Source: Chara braunii
Lineage: Eukaryota; Streptophyta; Charophyceae; Charales; Characeae
NCBI GenBank assembly: GCA_003427395.1
Contig: BFEA01000348.1
Span: 1,766,788 to 1,786,787, forward strand
DNA length: 20,000 nt
Direction of reading: 5' to 3'
The translations under genes were made by a program, and so were the position numbers. Shown in pieces: positions 8,781 to 16,850 of the stretch. The notes beneath the pieces are model-generated. The model did not search any database, was not told the origin of the DNA, and saw only the letters and a program-made list of their open reading frames with translations. Position 1 is the stretch's first letter. The number at the start of each line of letters is the position of its first letter.

Positions 8781-8905
8781 CCGCGGTTTCCGCCCGATTA
8801 CCGCACGCTTTGCGGGTTCCATATATCTATTTATGTATAATTTATTTATTTCGAATTTTTGTTACTATTATTTTTTCACGCCCGCATGTGGGCGTGAAAC
8901 CGCGG
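8781..8905. repeat. Nested inverted repeats around an AT-rich core
   Basis: CCGCGGTTTC (8781-8790) and GAAACCGCGG (8896-8905) are perfect complements. Inside the right part, TTTCACGCCC (8874-8883) and GGGCGTGAAA (8890-8899) form a 10-bp perfect hairpin with a 6-base loop. The two pairings share bases 8896-8899, so they are alternatives at that point. The core at 8820-8875 is strongly AT-rich. Confidence 0.85.
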
Positions 8906-9024
8906 TGGGTACACCCGTGAACTATTGAAATGTAAACCGGCGCTTGGATCCAGATGACGGAACTTGGTGGGTAAAGCCAAGTATTCCGAATTGCCTGGGG
9001 CCGGTTGCCTCCACGACCAAGGTT

Positions 9025-9110
9025 GTGCCCTTCGGGACATTTGTTAAAGTTCGAAAGATACAGAGGAGATTAGCATGGCCCTGCATGAGGGGAGGCACGA
9101 AAGGTCCAGG
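9025..9110 (+). pseudogene. U6 snRNA-like copy 1
   Basis: The 5' stem-loop phrase GTGCCCTTCGGGACAT is followed by TTAAAGTTCGAAAGATACAG, then GAGGAGATTAGCATGGCC, CTGCATGAGG and a GGTCC-like end. The order and spacing match plant U6 snRNA (CTTCGGGGACATCCG, AAATTGGAACGATACAGAGA, AGATTAGCATGGCCCCTGCG). The ACAGAGA splice-site-contact box reads ACAGAGG, and several deletions are present, so a functional U6 is unlikely. The strand is +. Confidence 0.8.
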
Positions 9111-9203
9111 GAAAAACCCAGACGCGAGCCGGGCCAGGTGCACGCGCGAAAGCAAGGGGGAGGCCGAGTGGCGGAAGAATCGCGGGGCGTTGCCCCGGCC
9201 GAA

Positions 9204-9300
9204 GTCGTTCGGGACATCCGTTAAATATTGGAGCGATACATAGGAGATCTGCACGACCGCGGCGCGAGGGGCGATGCGCAAAAGATCTGAGAATGGACCC
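9204..9300 (+). pseudogene. U6 snRNA-like copy 2
   Basis: This copy reads TTCGGGACATCCGTTAAATA, TTGGAGCGATACATAGGAGA, a diverged middle, then GATGCGCAAAAGATCTGAGA and AATGG. It is the most complete copy over the whole U6 length. ACAGAGA has become ACATAGG. A GC hairpin follows directly: ACCCGG (about 9297) pairs with CCGGGT about 20 bases on. Confidence 0.8.
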
Positions 9301-9499
9301 GGACGCAGGCTGCGCCGGGTGCGCCGAACTGTCTTGTGGCCGGATCCGCCCAGCGATTGCGTGCTGCGTAGAAAAGGGGGCGGGCCCTAATAGTCGTAGG
9401 AGCTGAGGTTGGTAGGTGCCTGAACCGGGCCCCGAAAGGAGGTCGGGTTCATGCAGGGATAGCTGAACAGGAGGAGGAGTTACTGAGGGAGGAATCGCT

Positions 9500-9557
9500 T
9501 GGGGAAAATCTGCACGGCCCCTGCGCAAGGATGGAGCATAAGGATTTGAAAAGAACC
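9500..9557 (+). pseudogene. U6 snRNA-like copy 3 (3' half only recognisable)
   Basis: CACGGCCCCTGCGCAAGGAT, followed by GGAGCATAAGGATTTGAAAA, matches the second half of U6. The 5' half (before about 9500) cannot be aligned by eye. It is followed by the same ACCCGG...CCGGGT hairpin as copy 2. Confidence 0.75.
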
Positions 9558-9684
9558 CGGATTCAGGTTGCGCCGGGTACATGCAGATGATCGGGGAGGC
9601 GGGGGCCCGATCGGATCGTCCCGTGGTTGGATCCTTCCGGCGGCTGCCCGTGTTGGTAATGAAGAGGGGCCAGTCGGCGCAAAG

Positions 9685-9792
9685 TTCTTCGGGACAGCTG
9701 TTAAAAATTGGAACGATGCAAAGAGGATTGGCGTGGCTCCTACGACCAGGCAGGGCATATAAATTTGGAAGGAGCCTGTTTTTTTTTTTTTT
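9685..9792 (+). pseudogene. U6 snRNA-like copy 4 ending in a T14 run
   Basis: TTCTTCGGGACAGCTGTTAA is followed by AATTGGAACGATGCAAAGAG, GATTGGCGTGGCTCCTACGA and CATATAAATTTGGAAGG. It then reaches GAGCCTG and 14 T (9779-9792). A T run is where RNA polymerase III transcription of U6 stops, so this copy keeps a terminator-like end. The ACAGAGA box is altered (GCAAAGAGG), and no TATA or upstream element typical of plant U6 genes is evident. Confidence 0.78.
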
Positions 9793-12240
9793 GTTACTTT
9801 CGGTTCTCGACCGTGGTCGTTCTTTCGGAGACGAGAGTCCCTGGACCGGGCGCTGCCAGGCAATCTGTCGAGGGGCCGCAGGGAAGCGCTGGGCGGAGTG
9901 CAGTTGACGTCAACAGGGATGAGCGGAGAACAAAGGGGGATCGACCTGGCTAAGGCCCGCGTCGAGGTGCATTCGGGGAGGGTCGGGNGCAGTCAAGAAC
10001 GCGNNGAGCTCTCGAACCGAAGTGGAAACTGGTGGNGANAGAANNGAGTTTAAGGTTTTGTATTGAGNGACTCCNCTTCTCGTGTCAGAATTAGTGAAAA
10101 GTTGGTAGAGTGGGAGTTATTAGAGAAGGGTGGTGCATCGGGGGCTATGGCGGAGTGAAAGTGGATATGCAGGGGCGAATAGCGATTCCGGCTCGAATCC
10201 TAACGGGATTGGGAGAGGGAGGAGGCCATTTCGANAGGGCCTGGCCGGGCAAACCAAGTTANGGTGTTAGTCTTGGCAATAGGGAAGCTAGATGGGAGGT
10301 TAGTAACGAAGAGAGGTGCGTCGGGGCATGGCGGAACGACGAACGGGGGAGACGAGAAGGGCAGTCTGTCGAAGCTCAGTTAATCCTTGGTTGTTTTTGG
10401 CGGAATGAGGTCAGCCTCGGGGGTTTTCGAGGTGGGTGACCCCAAAACTGAAGTCGGTTCTAAGGTTAAGTTAGTAGATTAAGAGAGGGATGAGATAGAG
10501 GGTGCGCCGAGCCATGGTCGAAGGAGGAGGAACTGGGACGAGAGGATGGGTTGGGTGCATGCGAGGGAAGAAGGAATCCGACGGGGGAGGAGTCGAGATA
10601 GAGGCCTTAGGGGCAGGCGACCTCAGCTGTGAAGTCGGATCGGGTAGGCAATGAGTGGGCAGTGGGGTAGAGGGAAGACAGCGACCAAGGTGTGAGGGAG
10701 AGAGAGAGAGAGCGGGTACGTACCTTAGAGCGGTATCGCTGCGAGCCGGAGCGAGAGTTGAGCCACGACAAGCTGCACGCGACAAGAGCATTTGGGGGGT
10801 TTATGTATCTTTCCTCATTCTAGCGGGAGATCCATTTTCGTTTTGTTATTGCAGTAAATTGGATCACAGGCCCTGTCCTCGTCGGCTTGGCGCGTGTTGG
10901 GGTCGTTATTGCCCCTCTTCGTCCTAGAGCTTGGTCACCGGTCTGGCTAGATAGCCCTCTCGGTGGATGGAACATGGTCGTATTTACGGCCAAGTGCGAT
11001 TACACAGCCAATGGGCCATGAGCCGAGGGAGTGAAGGCCGGCGGAAGGGCGGTGAGTGAGGGGAGGTAAAGACGGGTGGGGAAAGCGGTAGGTACTTACC
11101 TTCGAAGTGTTTGCGGTACATGCAGAGCTAAGAAGCAAGGTGGAGGTGAGGAGTTGTGTGGTGCGGTACGGGCTTGCCGCGAAGTGCAGCGTGGAACCGC
11201 TGTGCCAGATTCCATTAAGGGTTAGACCTGATGCTGCTGACCCGAGGGATACGCAACAGGAATAGTGGTAGGTGCGACTAAGGCAGGGAGAGCGAAGAGA
11301 GGGGTTATGGGTGGATGTGTGCCCAGCCCCTGGCGCTGGCATATATGATTGGACCCCGCTTTTGTCTGTGCCTGCCACTGAGGCGGTCAAAGGAGATGCT
11401 TCTTTCGTTGTTGGTCAGGGCATCACCTACCCCCTAAAGGGAGTTGCTGAGGGAATGGGGCAGCTTGGGGAGGCAAACTTGGAGAGGCAGTTGAGTTGCT
11501 GAAGGGATAAGTTGTGAATTGGAAGGTTGTCAGGAGGGAAGGGGCCAACGGTCGACAGTTGACTTTTGGATTGATCTAGCTGCTGCGCATCTTGGCCACC
11601 ATTCTGGGGTCTTCTGGCGCTGAAGGACTGAAGAACCTCTCAAGCGAGTCTGATTGTATCTTCCCTGAGCCTGGGAGTCTCACACCTGCTCTTCCTGTCC
11701 CCCTTACTCTAAGTCTGGTCTTTTGGTTCTAAGAGGAAGGGGACAGACGGGGCTGTGACCCGTGGTCCGTGCCAAAGCCTCTTTGGGAGGTTCGCCCCAC
11801 CGATTGCGGGAGCTCTGTCGGGACTCAGGAAGAGTCCTGGAAGTGCCGCCGAAGGCATTGTTTGAGTTTCTAAATCATTATGTGCAAGTTTAGCGGGGGG
11901 TTGAAACTGCCGCCGTCTTTTTGAAGTGCCCGCGCAAATGCAGATTTAGCGGTGGATTTTTTTTGGAATTAGGTGGTAATTCCGCGACTCCTTCTATAAA
12001 CCTAGTTATAACCCCTATTTGTACATCCCTTTATGATTTGATTGAGTGTATTGTGTGACTCCTGTCCTCTGATTTTGGTTTGACTGTCAGGATATAAGTC
12101 AGACTAAAGTAAAGGAATGTGTGTGCCAACTTCAGCTTCAGACTTTGTTGATTGCCTGAAAGCAGATTGCGAACAAGAGGGGTTGCATCTAGAGGAAGGA
12201 TTGGGAGGAAGGCAGTATTGCGTACAGTTTTGATTGGGTC
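9793..12240. other. Non-coding stretch with low-complexity tracts and small hairpins
   Basis: I recognise no gene on either strand. Clusters of N occur at 9987-10073 and singly at 10235 and 10262. A (AG)n tract lies at 10699-10712, and the + strand is purine-rich from about 10100 to 10720. Small hairpins are present, for example GGACTC/GAGTCC at 11821-11837. The phrase GCCGCCG...TTTAGCGG occurs twice, at about 11845 and 11909. Minus-strand open frames such as 10471-10791 and 10947-11390 are Ser/Pro/Leu-rich and resemble no family I know. Confidence 0.5.
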
Positions 12241-12247
12241 GCTAAGG

Positions 12248-13157
12248 CTGGGAGGTCCCCATAAGTTTGGGGAAACCCAGTGCCTTGTTTTATTTTAGTC
12301 TTGCATGGAGCATCAGGCCGCTCTATAAGTTTAGGTAGCCTGAAGCTCTGGAGGCTGGGAGATCCCCATAAGTTTCGGGAGACCCAGTGTTGTGAATCGC
12401 ATGGAGGGTCAGGACACTCTATAAGTTTAGGTGACCTGACTGCTCTGACTTGTGAGGGCTTGACTGTGGATGGTTTTCAAGAACCCAGGGCGCTCTATAA
12501 GTTTAGGTACCCTGGGTCGTCTTGTTTATTTGGGAGTTCTTTCAGTTTTTTTGGTTCTGAATGAGGGGGTCTGAACCGCTCTATAAGTTTAGGTGGTTCA
12601 ACCCCTCTCCTGTTTTGTTCTGAGGGGGGTAATTCTGGCAGGGGGTAGGCCGCTCTATAAGTTTAGGTGGCCTGCCCTACTGCCTCGCATAGACTGGATC
12701 AGAGAGGAACGAACGTGACAGAGGATCAGACCGCTCTATAAGTTTAGGTAGTTTGACTCAATGCCTCGCACCTGTTGGAACCCAATGACTATAATTTGGT
12801 TATATTGTATTACTATGCTACTAAGAATATGCTAATCAGGCCGCTCTATAAGTTTAGGTAACCTGGCAATAGCTTATCACAACTGAAGGTAAACCTGGGC
12901 AGACTGAGCAATGTTCTAAGTTGAGCGGTCCAGCCTTATGTCCACTTTGAAGACTAAGTTCAGAGAGATGTATACAACTTGGCTATTTAAACAATTCAGG
13001 GCAACGGGGGTGGTCCAGTCATATGGCCAAGGAAGAGGAAAGTAGTTATGCCCTATGTTTGTGTATACTTGGCTAAATCAGAACGCTCTATAAGTTTAGG
13101 TATTCTGACCTTAGGCCTGGCTAAGTTGGGCACGCTCTGTAAGTTCAGGTGGCCTGA
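12248..13157 (+). repeat. Array of 11 hairpins with a constant loop and covarying stems (family A)
   Basis: The core GCTCTATAAGTTTAGGT or a variant recurs 11 times. Copies and stems: 12248-12280 (CTGGG/CCCAG plus TCCCC/GGGGA), 12308-12348 (GAGC,TCAGGC/GCCTGA,GCTC), 12355-12387 (CTGGG/CCCAG), 12408-12440 (GTCAGG/CCTGAC), 12483-12517 (ACCCAGGG/CCCTGGGT), 12563-12609 (TGAACC/GGTTCA, extending outward), 12637-12684 (AGGCC/GGCCT and GGCAG/CTGCC), 12726-12756 (TCAGAC/GTTTGA with one G-T), 12837-12865 (CAGG/CCTG), 13078-13108 (TCAGAA/TTCTGA), and 13126-13157 (decayed; TTGGGC/GCCTGA using wobble pairs). Arms differ between copies but complement within each copy. The loop TAAGTT is kept except in decayed sites. 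Spacing is irregular (about 50 to 240 bases), so it is not a simple tandem repeat. Confidence 0.92.
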
Positions 13158-13479
13158 CCTATGCCTTATGTAAGTTGGGTATAAAGGGATAACTCACAGA
13201 GGGAACATGAATTATTGTTTGCTAAAGAGCGTGGGGTTGGTGAGAGAACTTACCTTTTTGGTTTGGCCTGCATGTGGCTGAGTGAGAGTACTACTTGGTC
13301 TGGGTTTCAGGTTGACAGGTAGTTGCTTTAGAGGCTCGCCACGTGGTAGAGCGAGAGGAGTTAGCTCAATTCCTGCATTTTCTGGGCTGACTTTATTTTA
13401 CTTAGATCGATTCTTGCATTTTCTGAGACTCACTGCTATACTTGGACTTGTATAAATTTTGGTAAGTTGTTTTCGCTAC

Positions 13480-13960
13480 GAGAAACGCTGCCAAAATTTC
13501 TTCATATTCAAGAAGTTAGACAAATTTTAACTTGTCAAAGTTCAACTTGTCTTTTCTTTATATCTGACTTAGTAAAAATTTAAAAAGTCTCATTTTCTAA
13601 AGGGAGTGCTGCCCAAATTTTTGCTAATTCAGGGAGTTAGACAAAATTGGACTTTGGGAAGTCAAAGTTCGTCTCAAGTTTTAAACTTAGCTTTGTCTAA
13701 ATCTTGGGAAAACACTTTTCTAGAGGGAGTGTTGCCGAAATTTCTGCAAAACTAAGGAGTTAGTCAGATTTTATCTGAGTTGGGCTCAAGGTTGTGGGCT
13801 GGGCCCAAATTTCTACTAATTCAGGGAGTTAGACGAAATTTGACTTCCCAGAGTTATAGACTATTTTGACCGTTATATCTGGGATTATATGAATTCTGAA
13901 GAGACACTTCTCCTATGGGAAGCGCTGCCGAAATTTCCTTGATTTAAAGGAGATAGATTA
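13480..13960 (+). repeat. Five diverged copies of an AAATTT-stem hairpin repeat (family B)
   Basis: Units start near 13480, 13597, 13719, 13794 and 13912. The common order is a GGGAGTGCTGCC-like lead, AAATTT, a middle CTAATTCAGGGAGTTAG, then a second AAATTT-like arm. The middle folds as CTAA/TTAG in copies 2, 3 and 4 (13624/13637, 13752/13760, 13816/13829). Copy 5 replaces it with CCTT/AAGG (13937/13947). The outer arms pair as AAAATTT/AAATTTT in copy 1 (13493/13522) and AAATTT/AAATTT in copy 4 (13807/13836). Copies are about 78 to 122 bases apart and well diverged. Confidence 0.82.
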
Positions 13961-14829
13961 TATTTTGATAGGTGATGATTCTGGCGATCCACCCTGAATA
14001 GGGGAAATTCTGTCAGGGTCTGCCTTTGCTTTGGGCACTGCTTAAGGGTAAACTTGCACTCAGTTAGTTAGGTAGGTTTTTGGAGCAGGATTGTGATTAC
14101 CCTCCAAGGACTTATATGTTTAGCTTCGGGATTGGCTTGTCTTGTGTTACAGGTCCTCTTGGTCGTTCGATTCAGGATCTGGATTAGAGTCATCTTGATC
14201 CCTTAAGGATCACCTTCCGTTGTCACAGATAACACGTCGGTCGCCGATTCGTCGATCTACGACTCAATTCCAACTCACTCTCCATACCCAACCTAAAAGG
14301 CTTTAACCCTGGTGACTTTAGTGTTTGTTGAGGGTTTCACCCGGACTTTTATTGAATGGTCATTTGACAAAGGTACTGAGTATTTAATTATGGTTGGTTG
14401 GACAGGAGGTTGGGGCTTGCATAGCTAAAGCGACGGGTATGAGTACGGAGATTGGTTGGGGTTGACTCTGTGTAGTGCGTATTTTGTTGTTCGGTTCCTG
14501 ATGTGATTGCAAGTATGTCCTGTGGCTCGGATTTTGGATTTGGATTGCCTGCGATCCCATATATATACATATGGTTGTGAGGAGTCCCACTGTGCCTGTG
14601 AGAAGTGATTGTCGCAACTCTATCTCTCTTACACGTGTATGCTTAGGTGTACCTATGGTGGGTATTCGCGAGGGCTAAAGGGCCCCGTGTTAACAGCCTG
14701 CTTAGAGATTAAGACTGGGTGGCATAAGAAAGACCCTTCTGTTTATTTGTTTGCTCCTTGGGGGTTTCTTGGTCGGACGTTGGTCCTGGGGCGGGATTCA
14801 AGGTCCTTGTCTAGGACATCCCAAACCCT
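13961..14829. other. Non-coding stretch, no recognised gene
   Basis: Open frames at 14384-14617 (minus) and 14609-15121 (plus, starting at a non-ATG codon) have no recognisable domain. The plus frame runs through strong hairpins, which argues against a real protein. A short CTTA/TAAG hairpin with GAGAT loop lies at 14701-14713. Confidence 0.45.
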
Positions 14830-14868
14830 AGACTCTGCAGGGGAGGGATTTCCCCTCGCGCAGAGTCT
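14830..14868. repeat. Strong 15-bp hairpin
   Basis: AGACTCTGC (14830-14838) pairs with GCAGAGTCT (14860-14868). Inside it, AGGGGA (14839-14844) pairs with TCCCCT (14851-14856), with a 3-base bulge on the right. Confidence 0.88.
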
Positions 14869-14940
14869 CTTTGCTCTGCCCGTCGAGACGCCCAACCCTG
14901 AAGGCGGAAATGTCGCGAAGGCCGAACGGCGTGACCTTCA

Positions 14941-15005
14941 GCCGTTCAATATCGTGAGGGATGACCCCTCACGATATATTCCTTCAGCCATTCAATATCG
15001 CGAGG
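14941..15005. repeat. Inverted plus direct repeat of an AATATCGTGAGG unit
   Basis: ATATCGTGAGGG (14949-14960) pairs perfectly with CCCTCACGATAT (14966-14977). The phrase GCCGTTCAATATCGTGAGG at 14941 recurs as GCCATTCAATATCGCGAGG at 14987. The block is thus a hairpin followed by a third, direct copy. Confidence 0.88.
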
Positions 15006-15065
15006 CCGGAGCCGCGATTACCACGTATGACTGGCATCGTCGGTTGGTATGGGATTGGCCAGCAG

Positions 15066-15098
15066 CCGCGCAGCTTTATAGTAGAATTTTGCGCGCGG
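15066..15098. repeat. Hairpin of family C, copy 2
   Basis: CCGCGC (15066-15071) and GCGCGG (15093-15098) enclose a loop starting AGCTTTATAGTAG. Weaker outer pairing (AGC/GCT, GGG/CCC) extends the stem. Confidence 0.65.
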
Positions 15099-15298
15099 CG
15101 CTTTCCCACCTTAACGTCTAAAGGTTACGGGACTAGAGAATTTACACAATCGCGTGAGGGTTCGACAGAGTGTAGGCCGCGGCGGCAATAGAAGGGAAAA
15201 TGGGGATACCCAAGCAATGACTTCTGGCATGGGGGCCACCGGCCTACTTTTGTTTTTTGAGTTATCATGGTTGGACGTTATAGTCCGTGGCAGTCGTC

Positions 15299-15319
15299 AA
15301 AGTCAAACCCCTTGACTTT
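15299..15319. repeat. 8-bp perfect hairpin
   Basis: AAAGTCAA (15299-15306) and TTGACTTT (15312-15319) are perfect complements with a 5-base loop. Confidence 0.88.
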
Positions 15320-15393
15320 CGCCCAGGCCTAGAGTAGGACTTACCCCCAGGGCCGCAAGAAATGGCTGCCACCACAGGTATAGAGCTGTGTAC

Positions 15394-15534
15394 CACCCGC
15401 TCTGCACAGAGTGCAGAAGAGGGTGTGTGGTCTTCAACCGCGCATGGCGGTTGTCCGACGTCGAGAGATTAACCCTCAAGGTGCGTGTCAGCCGACACTT
15501 GAGTGTCGAACGCGACCCTCGAGATTAACGAGGG
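15394..15534. repeat. Four consecutive hairpins
   Basis: (1) TCTGCAC (15401) / GTGCAGA (15411), with outer CACCC (15394) / GGGTG (15421). (2) CAACCGC (15435) / GCGGTTG (15447). (3) CTCAAG (15475), bulge, TGTC (15486) / GACA (15494), CTTGAG (15498). (4) CCCTCG (15516) / CGAGGG (15529) around AGATTAA. The AGATTAA phrase also occurs just before hairpin 3 (about 15466). Confidence 0.87.
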
Positions 15535-15610
15535 CCACGTGAGTATGGGTGCTACATAGTACGTCATCTTCACGACTGCTTGCGTACGTATGCATTGCTA
15601 GTCGATATGA

Positions 15611-15662
15611 GTAGGCCCTGCGCCCGCGCAGTTTTATACTAAGTCTCGCGCGCGACGCCTAC
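15611..15662. repeat. Hairpin of family C, copy 3, with perfect outer arms
   Basis: The outer arms GTAGGC (15611-15616) and GCCTAC (15657-15662) are perfect complements. The inner CGCGC (15625-15629) pairs with GCGCG in 15648-15654 around a loop starting AGTTTTATACTAAG. Confidence 0.75.
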
Positions 15663-15721
15663 CCGATTCCCGCGGTGGAAAGTTATGGGATGGCCACTGA
15701 AGGGGCTAGGAGCGTTGTCGC

Positions 15722-15810
15722 GTTGTTTGTGTTGTGTCGTGTGGTACGTGTGTATGTGCGTGTGTGTGCGGGCGTGTGTTGTGAGATTCTATGTGTGTGT
15801 GTGTTTTATC
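15722..15810. repeat. Degenerate (TG)n microsatellite
   Basis: Long interrupted TG/GTGTGTG runs, including TGTGTGTGTGTTTT near 15800, lie about 500 bases upstream of the PLE coding remnants. Confidence 0.85.
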
Positions 15811-16136
15811 TTTATGTTCGTAAAGTGGTGTGCGCGTGGTGTGTGGGATGCGTCCTAGTCGACCGACGACAAGCCGCGCTTGGGACTTCAGTCCCCCAAG
15901 ATGTTGGTTCGCGTGCGGGTCCGATAGGCGTATTACCGCGCGTGCCCCCTATGGTACAGCTAACGAGAAACGCCCTCGGCTGGTCCACCTCTTCGATCGC
16001 AGCTGAGTAACTTTCGTACTGTGGACTGGTAGCTCGACAGGGATACGCCCACCGAAGGGAGGTGACAGCTCGCGTAAGGTGGAGGTAAGTTATGCCCCGC
16101 GTAGGCCCTATCCTGTCGTAGGGGCTCGCGAGAGGT

Positions 16137-16382
16137 ATGGCTGGCGCACTCGGCCGGAGCGGCCTAAGGAAGCTCCATTTGCACGTTCGTGTCGAGGTTG
16201 GTTCAACTCCTGCGTGGCGCGGCAGAGAGGGTCCCGCACTGCCACGTGCGGTGCCGGAACGATGCGCCCGACAGAGTGTGTCGTTGACACCGCTGAAGAT
16301 TAATGAACCATCAGACCCGAGTCAGGAAACTGACGATGAAAGCGGGGAATCTAGAGAGACGGACACCGAGCCAGCTACATAG
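16137..16382 (+). pseudogene. Possible N-terminal acidic leader of the PLE protein
   Basis: The last 35 or so residues (from about 16277) are Ser/Glu/Asp/Thr-rich (for example PSDPSQETDDESGESRETDT) and end at TAG 16380-16382. They lie in the same phase as the GIY-YIG frame that opens at about 16446, with TGA soon after the TAG. The part before 16277 has no character of its own. It may be the start of the PLE polyprotein; I do not recognise a domain. Confidence 0.35.
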
Positions 16383-16445
16383 AAGACTGGGTGAAGAATC
16401 ACTATACGTGAACTTTGAGCCATTGCGCAATCATGTAGAAGGGAG

Positions 16446-16850
16446 TTGAGACTTACGAACCAGATAACGAAGACCATCGAAGTACGGTATGGGTGTGCGG
16501 TGATGCTACTTTGTCTGCACAAAGAAATCCGGTGGGGGAGGAAGTTCAAAGAAGTATGGAGCGAGGCATTCGAACAGGGCCATCTAGAACTCGTTGACCC
16601 GAACTGCTGTGTGTACGCCCTGTTATCTCCTTGGGCAAAAAACACATATGTCAGCAAAACCAAGAGAAAGTTGGGGATCAGATGGTGGGAACACCAGCGG
16701 TCAATGGCCAGCAAGGGCGCGGCGAAGAATACAGCGTTGTATAGTTGGCTGCGCAGATTTGGGTTCTGTTCTTACGTTGCGATACCTCTGTATTTCAATA
16801 CAGATGTACGTAGCATCGAGATTGTCAAACAGAAGTTTATTCGGATGTAA
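16446..16850 (+). pseudogene. PLE GIY-YIG endonuclease domain
   Basis: The open frame contains a helix (GRKFKEVWSEAFEQGHLELV), then CCVYALLSP (Tyr at 16614), then NTYVSKT (Tyr at 16647), then KLGIRWWEHQRS (Arg at 16680, Glu at 16689, His at 16692) and KNTALYSWLRRFG. The two Tyr-containing strands, the Arg-containing helix and the EH pair follow the GIY-YIG order. This family nicks or cuts DNA, and in PLEs it opens the target for reverse transcription. The second strand reads YVS where most family members have Y-I/V-G, so the conserved Gly is replaced. The frame starts at a TTG with no upstream ATG in phase, and it stops at TAA 16848-16850. The same phase then continues for 200 codons, so the stop is a lesion. 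Confidence 0.75.

Noticed and set aside
10471-11390. Minus-strand open frames of about 100-150 codons
   Set aside because: The translations are Ser/Pro/Leu-rich low complexity opposite purine-rich DNA, with no domain and no supporting signals.
12248-13157. CRISPR-like array (short repeat with variable spacers)
   Set aside because: Spacing is irregular (about 50-240 bases), the variable part is the complementary stem and not a free spacer, and the surroundings are eukaryotic retroelements.
14822-14832. Plant telomere-like AAACCCTAG
   Set aside because: It is only about one and a half repeat units, which is expected by chance.
14609-15121. 170-codon plus-strand frame
   Set aside because: It starts at a non-ATG codon, has no recognisable domain, and runs through several perfect hairpins.
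16190-16225. tRNA T-arm-like phrase GGTTCAACTCC
   Set aside because: No acceptor stem, D-arm or anticodon arm could be found around it.
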